Notes: generated by a model not told the origin, from the letters alone. Shown: positions 18,777-31,723, numbered from the stretch's first letter. The stretch is DNA of 64,000 nucleotides from Hyphomicrobiales bacterium (GCA_026708505.1 JAPOUU010000011.1:1-64000); one strand, 5' to 3'. Translations and numbers: made by a program.

Positions 18777-19250
18777 CTAGGCCGCCTCAACGACTTTGGA
18801 GGAATCCTCTTTGGCCGGGGCGAGGCCGCTCCGCACGGGGATTTGCCGCGGCTTCTTTTCTTCCGGGATTTCCTGGACAAGGTCGATGTGGAGCATTCCG
18901 TTCTCAAGGTGTGCGTCCGCGACCTTGACGTGGTCGTTGAGCCGGAAGCGCCGTTCGAAGCTTCGGCTGGCAATTCCCTGGTAAAGGAATTCCTCGTTCG
19001 CCTCGTCGGTCTTTTGCTCAATCGACCCCGTGACTCGAAGCTCGTTGTTCTCGATGGTAACGCTGACGTCACTTTCGGAGAACCCGGCAACGGCCATGGA
19101 GATGCGATATGCATGCTCGCCGACTCGGGCGATGTTGTACGGGGGATAACCGCTTTGCTGGTTGCTTTGATTCATTTCACCAAGCAACGCGGCAAGGCGA
19201 TCGAATCCTACAGTTGAGCGGTACAGGGGGGAGAGGTCAAAATATGCCAT
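18777..19250 (-). CDS. Hsp20/IbpA-type small heat shock protein
   Basis: This 157-residue holdase chaperone binds unfolding proteins during heat stress. The N-terminus (YFDLSPLYRSTVGFDRL) and the alpha-crystallin domain (about residues 35-130, with AVAGFSESDVSVTIENNEL and FERRFRLNDHVKV) are typical of proteobacterial IbpA-like proteins. The C-terminal RQIPV supplies the I-x-I/V anchor used in oligomer assembly. The gene is monocistronic, with a sigma-32 promoter, a ROSE-like thermometer leader and its own terminator. Confidence 0.95.
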   Translation of the reverse strand: MAYFDLSPLYRSTVGFDRLAALLGEMNQSNQQSGYPPYNIARVGEHAYRISMAVAGFSESDVSVTIENNELRVTGSIEQKTDEANEEFLYQGIASRSFERRFRLNDHVKVADAHLENGMLHIDLVQEIPEEKKPRQIPVRSGLAPAKEDSSKVVEAA

Positions 19251-19336
19251 GGTTTCATCCTTTCTTTGAAGCGATGTTTATGTTGCGCCATTCCGGCGCG
19301 GTTATGGTGCGAGAACCCAAAACGGCGTCCTTGCAA
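19251..19336 (-). promoter_or_regulatory. ROSE-like RNA thermometer in the hsp20 leader
   Basis: Just before the start codon the message can fold a 21-nt hairpin: CAUC pairs with GAUG and CUU with AAG, leaving a single G bulge within the pentamer UCGCU. The 3' arm is the AAAGGA ribosome site. The U(U/C)GCU motif with its critical G opposite the Shine-Dalgarno is the hallmark of ROSE elements of alphaproteobacterial small heat shock genes. A second stem (GCGCC/GGCGC, loop GGAAU) sits directly upstream. Low temperature should mask, and heat expose, the ribosome site. Confidence 0.8.
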
Positions 19337-19341
19337 GATTC

Positions 19342-19370
19342 ATATGGGGATGGTGAACGGGGTTTTCAAG
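19342..19370 (-). promoter_or_regulatory. Sigma-32 heat-shock promoter of hsp20
   Basis: On the minus strand CTTGAAA (19370-19364) and CCCCATAT (19349-19342) are separated by 14 bases, matching the RpoH consensus in both boxes and spacing. The start point would be near 19335, giving a leader of about 85 nt. Confidence 0.88.
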
Positions 19371-19642
19371 AGGCAATATTAAAAAACCGGGAAAGGTATT
19401 TTGGCTGCGTCGACCTGCCGACGATTTATTTATTCTGCAACGCTCGCGCCCGTCTATGCGGAAAGAAAAGCGTCAATGGGATTCCCCTTCGCTACCCATT
19501 AACAAACTTCCGAGATTGGAAGTCGTCGCCGATGGTGTCAAATGATCGAAAGAATCGGCTCGTTTCTAGAATTCCTACAAATCCATCCTCGCAACCAGCG
19601 ATATAGGGACCGGCTCCGCCTGATTCGTCATCGAATCATGCT
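19371..19642. other. Spacer between hsp20 promoter and aldehyde dehydrogenase gene
   Basis: I see no gene in this 270-base stretch. It is richer in A+T than its neighbours and holds no clear terminator for the aldehyde dehydrogenase gene, which is transcribed toward it. Confidence 0.4.
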
Positions 19643-21079
19643 TTATGCCTGGTGTCCTGCGATGGCTTTGACTTCGAGATATTCCTCAAGCCCGAGCGTC
19701 CCGAACTCGCGCCCGTTTCCGGACTGCTTGTATCCGCCGAAGGGCGCCGAACTATCGGGAGGCGCTCCGTTGATGTAGATATTGCCGGCACGTATGCGCG
19801 AGGCAACGTGACGGGCGCGCGCAAGATCCCCCGACGAAACATATCCCGCCAGCCCGTAGGGCGTGTCATTGGCGAGTGCGATGGCTTCGTCCTCGCTTTT
19901 ATAGGGAATCATGGACAACGCCGGTCCGAAGATTTCCTCGCGTGCAACGGTCATCTCGTTGTGGACATCGGCAAACACCGTCGGGCGAACGAAATAGCCC
20001 TTATTAAATCCTTCGGCCCGGCCGGGACCGCCGACAACCACCCGCGCGCCTTCCGAGACTCCCTTCTCCAACAATCCCTGAATCTTGTCATATTGTATTT
20101 GCGACACCACCGGACCGATGTCTTCGGCTTTGGCATTGTCATCAAGGGGCTGGCGATTGGAGACTCCCTCGGCGGTGTTCTTTGCAATCTCAACGGCTTC
20201 TTCATAACGCGATGCGGGAACGAACATTCGGGAGGGAGCGTCGCAGGACTGTCCCGCATTACCGAAACAACCCAGCACGCCGCCGCTCACGGCGGTTTCC
20301 ATGTCGGCATCATCAAGGAGGATGTTGGGAGACTTGCCGCCGAGTTCCTGGGTCACGCGTTTGATGGTTCCCGCGGCGGCCTTCGCGACCAGAATCCCCG
20401 CGCGGGTTGAGCCGGTAAAGGAGACCATATCAACGCCCGGGTGTCCCGCCATATACTCGCCGACATCGGGGCCCGTGCCGTTGACAAGATTGAAAACCCC
20501 TGCCGGAACGCCCGCTTCATGGAGAATCTCGGCAACGACAAAAGCGTCCAACGGCGCAATTTCCGAGGGTTTCAGCACCATCGTGCAGCCCGCCGCCAAT
20601 GCGGGCGCAACCTTCGCGGCGATTTGGTTGAGCGGCCAATTCCACGGAGTAATCATGGCGCAAACACCGATCGGTTCGCGGGACCAACGTGTTGAACCAT
20701 GATCCTCTTCGAAATCATACGCCTTCAGAGTTTCAAGAGTCTGCTGGAAATGTCCCAGGCCCGAAGGCACTTGTTCGGAGCGGGAAAACCCTATCAGCGA
20801 ACCCATCTCTTTTGAAACCAATTGCGCCAATTCTTCTTGGCGGGATTCATAACAACCAACGATGCGTTCCAAAAGAGCGATGCGCTCGTCTTTGGTGGTG
20901 ACGGAAAAATCTGCAAACGCCCGCCTCGCAGCGGCAACCGCCTTGTCGACATCGGCATGACTTCCCAAAGAAATCTTGCCCGCCGCCGACTCGCTGGCGG
21001 GATCAATTACCTCAAGGGTCTGCGCGCTCTCCGCGTCCGTCCACTTGCCATCGATGTAAAACTGACTGTGCGAACTCAT
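19643..21079 (-). CDS. NAD(P)-dependent aldehyde dehydrogenase
   Basis: A 478-residue ALDH-superfamily enzyme that oxidises an aldehyde to the acid. The catalytic cysteine is in GNAGQSCDAPSR near residue 280 and the general-base glutamate is in VTQELGGKSPN near 246. PWNWPLNQ near residue 145 is the NAD-site motif. The start was set at MSSHSQFYIDGKW, the normal family N-terminus; 33 extra in-frame codons upstream look non-coding. The substrate class cannot be fixed from sequence. Confidence 0.9.
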   Translation of the reverse strand: MSSHSQFYIDGKWTDAESAQTLEVIDPASESAAGKISLGSHADVDKAVAAARRAFADFSVTTKDERIALLERIVGCYESRQEELAQLVSKEMGSLIGFSRSEQVPSGLGHFQQTLETLKAYDFEEDHGSTRWSREPIGVCAMITPWNWPLNQIAAKVAPALAAGCTMVLKPSEIAPLDAFVVAEILHEAGVPAGVFNLVNGTGPDVGEYMAGHPGVDMVSFTGSTRAGILVAKAAAGTIKRVTQELGGKSPNILLDDADMETAVSGGVLGCFGNAGQSCDAPSRMFVPASRYEEAVEIAKNTAEGVSNRQPLDDNAKAEDIGPVVSQIQYDKIQGLLEKGVSEGARVVVGGPGRAEGFNKGYFVRPTVFADVHNEMTVAREEIFGPALSMIPYKSEDEAIALANDTPYGLAGYVSSGDLARARHVASRIRAGNIYINGAPPDSSAPFGGYKQSGNGREFGTLGLEEYLEVKAIAGHQA

Positions 21080-21373
21080 GCTGTCAAGATAACACGGTCC
21101 GGTGCTTTTTTCCAGTGAAAAACCCCCTTCCGAGTCGCAATTTCGGACGGCATTTGCCGCCTCCGTGTGCATTCTCACGCCCGAATTTCAGCAAAAATAT
21201 GGCGAAACTTCCAACGAATCCCCGCCAATCCGCTCCGATAAGCGCCCCCGCCCGAGATTTTGTCTTGACGAATATACATAAATGCCTGTATTGATTCGGA
21301 TACCTATGGCGTCAATATAGCCGCTTGGGACGAACTCTTTATCTTTCACACCGCAACATTTGGGATTATAAGA
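21080..21373. promoter_or_regulatory. Intergenic region with probable promoter of the HU-like gene
   Basis: No gene is seen. On the plus strand TTGACG (21265-21270) and TATTGA (21289-21294), 18 bases apart, form a plausible promoter about 80 bases before the HU-like start codon. Confidence 0.35.
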
Positions 21374-21664
21374 ATGAGCAAAACAGACCTAATCAGCAAC
21401 GTCGCAACGAAGGAAAACATTTCGAAAGCCGAGGCCAAACGACTCGTCGAAACCGTACTCGGTGAAATCGAGAACGGACTCAAGGAACTCCGGAAAGGAA
21501 CCGACGAGACGTACAACATCGGAAACTTCGGAACCTTCTACATCACGACACGGAAGGCTCGCACGGGCATCAACCCGCGCACGCAGGAGCCCATCAAGAT
21601 CAAAGCTTCCAAAAACCTCCGCTTCCGTCCATACGCCCAGCTCAAGCGCTCGGCAGGTTGCTAA
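21374..21664 (+). CDS. HU/IHF-family DNA-binding protein
   Basis: This 96-residue histone-like protein bends and compacts DNA as a dimer. The start MSKTDLISNVATKENISKAEA, the GNFGTFYITTRKARTGINPRT arm and the IKIKASKNLRFRP tail are all diagnostic. Arm residues near 60-75 contact DNA, with the intercalating proline in GINPRT. It lies upstream of glnE, whose TTG start overlaps its last codons. Whether it is HU or an IHF subunit cannot be decided from this copy alone. Confidence 0.93.
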   Translation: MSKTDLISNVATKENISKAEAKRLVETVLGEIENGLKELRKGTDETYNIGNFGTFYITTRKARTGINPRTQEPIKIKASKNLRFRPYAQLKRSAGC

Positions 21665-24618
21665 CAACCACACAGATAGAAGCAAACAACAAGACATCCT
21701 CCATCCCGGATGAATCCGGGACCGGCGCGGAAGCGTCCGCGCCGGGGAGGTGTCTCCCCCCTCTCTTCCCCAAACGCGCCGAGGATAGACTCGGCGAGAT
21801 CATCCAGGCCGAGCCGCCGCTGGCGGACGTGCTGGAATCCACCCAAACGCGCGAACTCGTGCTCTCGATTCTGGGCGCCTCGCCGTTCCTGTGGCGAATC
21901 GCCTCCGCCGAGCCCCAATCCCTCGCCGATTTCCTGCGCGCCGCCGACAAGCCCGAAACCGAGCGCCTTTTCCGCGTCCTGCTCAAGGAGGCGCGCAACG
22001 CCCTGGATTCAACCGAGCGCAACCAGCTGATGGTGCGGCTGCGCGAGATTCGCAGGCGCGTCGCCCTGCTCGTCGCCCTCGCCGACATGCGAAACATCTG
22101 GAGCCTTGAGGAGGTCACCGATGCACTCAGCCGCTTTGCCGACGCCGTCATTGAGACAAGCCTCTCGTGGCTGTTGAACGATGCATTCAACCGCAATGAA
22201 CTCACCGAATCGATCAAGGCGCAAAACTGCGCGCTCACCATCATCGGAATGGGAAAATACGGCTCGCGTGAACTCAACTATTCCAGCGACATCGATATCA
22301 TCGCGCTCTTCGAACCCGGCAAGGCCCCTCTCGCCGAACACGTCGACGAGAAGAACTTTTTCATACGAATCACCCGCGACCTTGCCGCCATCCTCACCAC
22401 GCCGACTTCGCTGGGGCACGTCTTTCGGGTTGACCTGCGCCTGCGTCCGGATGCGGGATCCTCCGCCGTTGCCATCTCCATACCCGCGGCCGAGAGCTAT
22501 TACGAAAGCATCGGGCGGAACTGGGAGCGCGCCGCATTCATCAAGGCAAGCACCGGGGGCGGAGACAAGGACCTCGGCATAGACTTCATCAAAGCCATGC
22601 GGCCCTTTGTCTGGCGCAAATATCTCGATGCCAACACCATCCGCGACATCCACGCAATGAAAGAACAAACCCACGCCCTTAAACGCGCGCGGGACGCCGC
22701 TTCCGGGCAGGGATACGACATCAAGCGGGGCGCGGGAGGCATACGCGCCATCGAATTCTTCGTCCAGGCGCAGCAACTCATCGCCGGCGGTAAAGACGAA
22801 TCCCTGCGCTCAAGGACAACCTGCGGCGGACTTGCGGCCCTGCTGCGGTCGGGATGGATCGATTCCGAAACCGCAAACAAACTCAGCAGGCAATACCATT
22901 TCCTGCGAATGCTCGAACACCGGCTCCAAATGGTCAACGACGAACAAACCCACGCGCTTCCGCGAAGCGCCGAAGAGATGGATTCGCTCGCGCGCTTTTC
23001 CGGTTATGAAAACGGCACGGAATTATGGCGCGACGTATCCGGGCGACTCGATGAAGTCGAACGCCTCGTCTCCGGATTGTTCTCGAAAAAAGCCGGCAAG
23101 AAGGACAAGCTCCCCGAACTCGTCTTTCCCGCCCTTGAGGACGACCCGCCCACCTTGAAAAAACTCCATTCCATGGGGTTTGTCGATGCCGAGAAAATCT
23201 CGGGCATCGTGCGCGAGTGGAGCCACGGGAACATGCCCGTGGCCGCATCCGAGCACAACAGAAACCTGCTTGCCAAACTCCTCCCCGAAATCCTCAAAGC
23301 CGCCGCCGACAACATCGAGCCCGATGCAAGCATCGCAAATTTCAACACCCTGTTGCGCGCGCTGCCCGCCGAGGTCCAGCTCCTTTCCCTGTTTGACACA
23401 AATCCGAAAATCCTGACCTTCCTCATGCAAATCTGCAGTTCGGCCCCGCGGCTTGCAAACTATCTCGAACGCAACGTCTCCGCGATCGACAGCATCATTA
23501 ACCCCGACGAACTTCCCGATGCGAACAAACTGCTCGAGAGTTTCAACATCCGCCTCAAAAGCGTAAATAGTTTCGACGCCAAGCTCGGCGCGGTGCGCGA
23601 GAGGGTTTATGAAGAGCGATTCCGCCTGGGCATGCAACTCCTCGCATCAAGACTCTCGCCGCGCCGCGCCGGACAGCATTACGCCGATCTGGGCTGCGCC
23701 GTCATCCGGACCCTTGAGTCCGTCGTCGTTGAACAAGAGACGCAAGTGCTTCGGGAAAAATCATCAAGCGAAAACATTAACGCCGAGATGCCCACGGTCG
23801 TCGCAATGGGTAAACTGGGAAGCGGAGAGATGTCGCCGGAATCCGACCTCGACATCATCATCATCCACGACAGCGACAACGACGACTCCGGCTGGTTCCA
23901 GCGAATCACTCAAAAACTCATCAAGGCTTTGAGCATACCGACCGTCGGCGGCAAACTCTTCAGCGTCGACATGCGCCTGCGTCCCTTTGGAGCATCCGGA
24001 TCCATTGTCACCTCCCTCGAGCGCTTCCGCGAATATCAGCGCGACCACGCATGGACATGGGAACACATGGCGCTCACGCGCGCCCTGCCTCTCACGGGCC
24101 CGGAGCGCGCGCAAAACCGAATGAGGGACGCCATCAACGAGGTGCTTTGCCGGCGGCGCAATCCCGCCCTGCTCGCCGCGGACGTCGTCGATATGCGCGA
24201 GCGAATCAAGAAGGAAAATCCAAGCACCGATCCCTGGGAACTCAAGCACGCAAGCGGCGGGTTCATCGATATGGAATTCATCAGCCAATACATCCAGCTT
24301 GCACACGCATACGACACTCCGCAGGTCCTCGTGCGCAACAATCGCGACGCCTTCAAGCGTTTCGCCGAACTCGGCGTGCTCGGCGAAAGTGAAGGCAATC
24401 TGCTCAAACGCCACTGGGACCTGCTTCATGCACTCACCCATGCGCTTCAAATCTGCATTGAGGGAAAAATCCAAACCGACACAATCCCCAAAGAGTTTCA
24501 TCAGCTGCTCGCACGCGCGGGCCAAGTCGAGAGTTTTGATGAACTCAATCGCAAGCTCGCCGACTCGCAAAAGCAAGTGCACGATCTCTTCGAAAAAATA
24601 ATCGTCGCGGCGAAATAA
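21658..24618 (+). CDS. glnE: Glutamine synthetase adenylyltransferase/adenylyl-removing enzyme
   Basis: A 986-residue bifunctional enzyme that adenylylates and de-adenylylates glutamine synthetase in response to PII. It contains the two expected nucleotidyltransferase domains: the N-terminal one with GMGKYGSRELNYSSDIDII near residue 197 and the C-terminal one with AMGKLGSGEMSPESDLDII near 717. Each has the paired aspartates for metal binding. The first 40 residues look non-conserved. I list the TTG overlapping the HU-like stop as start, but no ATG exists in the first 120 codons, so the true start is uncertain. Confidence 0.93.
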   Translation: MLTTTQIEANNKTSSIPDESGTGAEASAPGRCLPPLFPKRAEDRLGEIIQAEPPLADVLESTQTRELVLSILGASPFLWRIASAEPQSLADFLRAADKPETERLFRVLLKEARNALDSTERNQLMVRLREIRRRVALLVALADMRNIWSLEEVTDALSRFADAVIETSLSWLLNDAFNRNELTESIKAQNCALTIIGMGKYGSRELNYSSDIDIIALFEPGKAPLAEHVDEKNFFIRITRDLAAILTTPTSLGHVFRVDLRLRPDAGSSAVAISIPAAESYYESIGRNWERAAFIKASTGGGDKDLGIDFIKAMRPFVWRKYLDANTIRDIHAMKEQTHALKRARDAASGQGYDIKRGAGGIRAIEFFVQAQQLIAGGKDESLRSRTTCGGLAALLRSGWIDSETANKLSRQYHFLRMLEHRLQMVNDEQTHALPRSAEEMDSLARFSGYENGTELWRDVSGRLDEVERLVSGLFSKKAGKKDKLPELVFPALEDDPPTLKKLHSMGFVDAEKISGIVREWSHGNMPVAASEHNRNLLAKLLPEILKAAADNIEPDASIANFNTLLRALPAEVQLLSLFDTNPKILTFLMQICSSAPRLANYLERNVSAIDSIINPDELPDANKLLESFNIRLKSVNSFDAKLGAVRERVYEERFRLGMQLLASRLSPRRAGQHYADLGCAVIRTLESVVVEQETQVLREKSSSENINAEMPTVVAMGKLGSGEMSPESDLDIIIIHDSDNDDSGWFQRITQKLIKALSIPTVGGKLFSVDMRLRPFGASGSIVTSLERFREYQRDHAWTWEHMALTRALPLTGPERAQNRMRDAINEVLCRRRNPALLAADVVDMRERIKKENPSTDPWELKHASGGFIDMEFISQYIQLAHAYDTPQVLVRNNRDAFKRFAELGVLGESEGNLLKRHWDLLHALTHALQICIEGKIQTDTIPKEFHQLLARAGQVESFDELNRKLADSQKQVHDLFEKIIVAAK

Positions 24619-25320
24619 TCAGGGAAAAGGCCGGCAGCGCAAGTGCGGCACGTCCCCCTCCACGCTGACGGACGCGAGATAAAGTCCGCCTTCCCGCGCA
24701 GACCAGGAGATATCGCGGGTTTTGAACTTTTGCGTTGAACGCGGCGGCATGTTTCTCTTTGCGCCAAGCAATTGCACGCCGTAGCCGGACGCTTTGGAGA
24801 GCGACTCAAAGCGGCTCCAAAGACGCAAAAATTCCTCATCGCGCTTTTGCGGCTCCAATTGTTCGAGTTGTTCGCATTGTTCGGAGCTAAAATATCGATG
24901 CGCAATCTTCATCAGTTTTGGAACCGGACGCATCCGCTCCACATCAACGCCGATGTCGCGCCCGAGAGTCATCGCCACCAAAGCCGTTGAACCGCTTCGG
25001 GAAACATTGAAACGAAGGTCCCGGGTGTTGCCTTGCCGCCGTGCGAGAGCCGGCTTGCCGTGCGCGCCGGCATCCAAAACAACATCCTCGGGCGAGCATC
25101 CCAGATACGCTCCCAGCAACAGCCGCAGCGCGCCCCGCGACAATCCGCGCTCCCCCGGCGCCGCCTCGGCGGCAGGCAGAAGGCTTAACAGAGCCGTTTC
25201 ATGCGCACCCAGCGCGCGCAAATCCACGCGCCAGACATCCAGCATCGAAGCCGCAAAACTCGAGCCCGCATGAAACACGCCCGGTAGCACTCCAACATCG
25301 CTGTAAAAATCTTTCGTCAT
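24619..25320 (-). CDS. 4'-phosphopantetheinyl transferase (Sfp/AcpT-like)
   Basis: A 233-residue enzyme that transfers phosphopantetheine from CoA to a carrier-protein serine. The two family motifs are present: DIGVDVERMRP near residue 115 (metal-binding Asp) and LWSRFESLSKASGYGV near 165, where the usual WxxKEA is relaxed to WSRFESLSKA. No polyketide or non-ribosomal peptide cluster is nearby, so the target is unknown. The second of two candidate ATGs is used. It is convergent with glnE, with no space between them. Confidence 0.85.
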   Translation of the reverse strand: MTKDFYSDVGVLPGVFHAGSSFAASMLDVWRVDLRALGAHETALLSLLPAAEAAPGERGLSRGALRLLLGAYLGCSPEDVVLDAGAHGKPALARRQGNTRDLRFNVSRSGSTALVAMTLGRDIGVDVERMRPVPKLMKIAHRYFSSEQCEQLEQLEPQKRDEEFLRLWSRFESLSKASGYGVQLLGAKRNMPPRSTQKFKTRDISWSAREGGLYLASVSVEGDVPHLRCRPFP

Positions 25321-25353
25321 AACCAAAACTTTTTATGTATAATCCCGGAACAT

Positions 25354-25429
25354 GGGGCTGTAGCTCAGTCGGGAGAGCGCAACGTTCGCAACGTTGAGGT
25401 CAGGGGTTCGATTCCCCTCAGCTCCACCA
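25354..25429 (+). tRNA. tRNA-Ala (anticodon CGC)
   Basis: A complete 76-nt cloverleaf including the encoded CCA. The acceptor stem has the G3:U70 wobble pair that identifies alanine tRNAs. The anticodon loop TTCGCAA (anticodon 25387-25389) is closed by a 5-bp CAACG/CGTTG stem; the T arm is AGGGG TTCGATT CCCCT. A TATAAT box at 25338-25343 is probably its promoter. Confidence 0.95.
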
Positions 25430-25513
25430 TCGAAGAGCCGAGATCGGGGGTTCGATTCCCCTCGGCCCACCATCGAAGAGCCGAGGTCGGGGGTTCGATT
25501 CCCCTCAGCCCAT
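25427..25513 (+). repeat. Two tandem 43-bp copies of a tRNA 3' half
   Basis: Directly behind the tRNA, a 43-bp unit occurs twice (starting at 25427 and 25470). Each has a 15-base spacer containing CGAAGAGCCGAG, then a variable-loop/T-arm/acceptor tail (GGGGG TTCGATT CCCCT, ending in CCCA) nearly identical to the tRNA 3' part. The copies differ from each other at two positions. No 5' halves or anticodon arms are present, so they are not functional tRNAs. Confidence 0.85.
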
Positions 25514-26044
25514 TCAAAAATCACCCGAATCAACCCCCCACAACCCTTTGCGCAAAACCCATCCACGGCGCTCGCCCGCGGTGACACGACACCATGCCTC
25601 CGCGCACGACAATACTTCCAGCACAACCCCCGGCTCCAACAGCGCAACGGCGGCGGCACCGGCATCGGCATCCGCAAGCAGCGGCAGGGGCGCCCCGGCA
25701 TCTTCGGCGCCGACGCGCCGAACGATCGCCCCGCGGGCGGTGCTGTCCAGCAGGGCGAAGTGCACCCAGCCTTCATCACCGTCCACATCGCGAATACGGC
25801 GCCAGTGCTCAAAACGCTCGATAACCGCCACCGGAACGCCGCTGCGCCGGTATACCCACTTCACCGCATGGTCAAAACTCGGCCCCAAACGAACATTCGC
25901 AGGGGAGGCCTTCACCACCGCAAACACGGAAGCCTCCTGGCTCAACGCCGTCCGGGGCGCGCCCGCAAGCAAGCACGCAAATAACACCAGTGATATCGGC
26001 GCAAGCATCCGCGCGGAAAAAATGACCATGGCACAGCCTAGCAT
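25514..26044 (-). CDS. Secreted protein with bacterial SH3 domains
   Basis: A 176-residue exported protein with two SH3-like domains, the first starting at SPANVRLGPSFDHAVKWVYRRSG and the second near LLEPGVVLEVLSCAEAWCRV, ending GWVLRKGLWG. Such domains usually bind peptidoglycan or other envelope ligands. The start is set by an AGGGG site 5 bases upstream and yields a signal peptide ending near SQ; several internal ATGs are alternatives. Its stop abuts the tRNA-derived repeats. Confidence 0.72.
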   Translation of the reverse strand: MLGCAMVIFSARMLAPISLVLFACLLAGAPRTALSQEASVFAVVKASPANVRLGPSFDHAVKWVYRRSGVPVAVIERFEHWRRIRDVDGDEGWVHFALLDSTARGAIVRRVGAEDAGAPLPLLADADAGAAAVALLEPGVVLEVLSCAEAWCRVTAGERRGWVLRKGLWGVDSGDF

Positions 26045-26134
26045 AAATCCCCCTCGAAAGCCTTGCCACAAGCGCAACATTGCGCCAATATGCTCTTAGC
26101 GTTTTACAAACCTTGGACATCCGCGTAATCAAAG

Positions 26135-27211
26135 ATGAAATTGCCTTCTTTGCAAACCGTCCTCCAGGCTTTCATCCGCAACGTAGTTCGGTGGAGCAAT
26201 AATCGAATTTTCGCCGGATGCATATGCGTTGCGGGACTCTTCATTCTCGCAGTCGCCGTATACCTTGGAAGCCAGGGCTTCAAAAACGTCGATAAAGTCT
26301 CCTTCTTCCGCATCGCAACGGGACCGACCTCCGGCACGTATTTTTCCGTCGGCAAGACGATCGCCTCGGTCGTCTCGCATCCGCCCGGCGCCGAACCCTG
26401 CGAAGTCGGAGGAAGATGCGGCGTGCCCGGACTCATCGCCATTGCGCAAACAACGCAAGGCTCCGTTGCGAACATGCGCTCCGTCAACGCAGGACAATTC
26501 GAATCCGGACTCGCACAAGCCGACATTGTATATGCATCCTTCTGGAGCGAGGGAGTCTTCAAGGGAGCGCCCCCGCTCGATCGCGTGCGCGTCATAGCAA
26601 ACCTCTACCGCGAGGCCATCCATCTCGTTGCGCGCTACGACTCCGACATCAACAGCGTCGAAGACCTGCGCGACAAACGCGTCTCTCTCGACATCCCCGG
26701 ATCGGGAACTCACGCCGATGCAATCGCCATTCTCCAAGCCTTCGGACTTGGCCGCAACGACATCCGGCTGCGGGAGATGGACTCGTCCGCCGCCGCGGAC
26801 CAAATCCTCAACAACAACCTCGATGCTTTCTTTTTGATTTCGGGGCCGCCGAACCCCTCCATCGCAAATCTCGCCGAACGCGGCGCCATCCGACTCATCC
26901 CCATTGACGGAAAACCCGCCCGGAAACTTATTCGCGAAAACAATTTCTTCTCCCCCTTCACCCTGCCCGCGCAACTCTACAAATACAGCGGCGAAATCAA
27001 AACTCTCGGCGTCGGCGCGTCATGGATCGTGAACGAAAGCGTTGATGACGATCTCGTCTATGAAATCCTGCGCGCGTTCTTCAACCCCGCCAACCGCGAA
27101 CGGCTGCGGCCGACCTCGGGACATATCAACATTTCCATTGACGACACGCCCATCTTCCTGCATCCCGGAGCCAAACGGTATTATCTCGAGGCCGGGATAA
27201 TTGAAAATTAA
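26135..27211 (+). CDS. TRAP transporter solute receptor, TAXI family
   Basis: This 358-residue receptor is held by an N-terminal membrane segment (about residues 28-45), followed by a periplasmic TAXI domain. Diagnostic elements are ATGPTSGTYFSVGKTIASVV near residue 65 and a QADIVYASFWSEG segment near 130. TAXI receptors normally serve a fused TRAP permease, but none is encoded nearby, so it would have to use one located elsewhere. The ligand is unknown. Its stop overlaps the next start (TAATG). Confidence 0.85.
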   Translation: MKLPSLQTVLQAFIRNVVRWSNNRIFAGCICVAGLFILAVAVYLGSQGFKNVDKVSFFRIATGPTSGTYFSVGKTIASVVSHPPGAEPCEVGGRCGVPGLIAIAQTTQGSVANMRSVNAGQFESGLAQADIVYASFWSEGVFKGAPPLDRVRVIANLYREAIHLVARYDSDINSVEDLRDKRVSLDIPGSGTHADAIAILQAFGLGRNDIRLREMDSSAAADQILNNNLDAFFLISGPPNPSIANLAERGAIRLIPIDGKPARKLIRENNFFSPFTLPAQLYKYSGEIKTLGVGASWIVNESVDDDLVYEILRAFFNPANRERLRPTSGHINISIDDTPIFLHPGAKRYYLEAGIIEN

Positions 27212-28043
27212 TGACCGGCGAACTCGACAAGCGAAGACACCCCTACCGCGACGACATCGCCGCGGAAGAGTTGCGCGGACGCGTGGAAGCCGAGCGATTC
27301 GTACCGGCGCGCGAGCACCACGTCGGCGCGGCGCTCGCGAACCTGTGCAGGCATCCGCGCGCCGATTCGCCCCTCGATACGCAGATGCTTCTCGGCGAGG
27401 GCTTCCGGGTCTATGACGTTGCCGGCGAATGGGCGTGGGGACAGGCCGTTCTGGACGGTTATGTCGGCTATGTGCGCACGCAGGATTTGCGCGAGGGGCT
27501 TCGAACGCCAACGCACCTCGTACGCGCACTGCGCACCTTCTTTTATCAGGACGCCGATTTGAAATCACCGGTGCTGATGTCAACGGGGATGAACGCAAAA
27601 CTGTCCGTCGAAAAAACGGAGGGAAGTTTCTCGCGAACGTCCGAAGGCTATGTATTCACGAAGCATCTAACCGATGTCGACACGCGCGTGGATGATTATG
27701 TAGGCGTGGCGGAGCGGATGCTCGGCGTTCCCTATCTGTGGGGCGGGCGCGACTCTCTCGGACTTGATTGCTCCGCATTGCTGCAATTATCACTGGAGTG
27801 GGCGGGAATCCCGTGTCCGCGCGATACCGACATGCAAGAACGCGAGCTGGGCGTTGAGACCGACGGCTTCGCGCGCGGCGACTTCGTCTTCTGGCGCGGG
27901 CATGTCGGAATCATGCAAAGCGAAACTCAATTCCTTCACGCCGAAGCAAACAGCATGTGCGTTACAAGCGAGCCCATCGAACAGGCCATCCAACGCATCC
28001 AAAAAATCGAAGGGGATGTTCGGTGCATACGCCGGCTGGCGCG

Positions 28044-28047
<4 letters not shown>
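27211..28047 (+). CDS. NlpC/P60 (C40) cysteine peptidase with SH3-type N-terminus
   Basis: A 278-residue peptidoglycan endopeptidase candidate. The C-terminal NlpC/P60 domain has the catalytic cysteine in [24 protein letters not shown] near residue 188, preceded by PYLWGGRDS, and the histidine in GHVGIMQ near 230. The N-terminal half resembles bacterial SH3 repeats of the dipeptidyl-peptidase VI type. No signal peptide is apparent, so it may work on cytoplasmic muropeptides. It is translationally coupled to the TAXI receptor and overlaps the convergent 5-oxoprolinase gene by 4 bases. Confidence 0.87.
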
Positions 28048-31679
<3,632 letters not shown>

Positions 31680-31723
31680 CGCGCTAGCCTACCACGTTCC
31701 GCCGTTCGTGCTATCCTGCGGGA

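Noticed and set aside
25333-25812. Minus-strand ORF with an EGNRTPDL and SRLSYSPM sequence
   Set aside because: This is the well-known spurious translation of tRNA complement; it comes from the tRNA and its 3'-half repeats.
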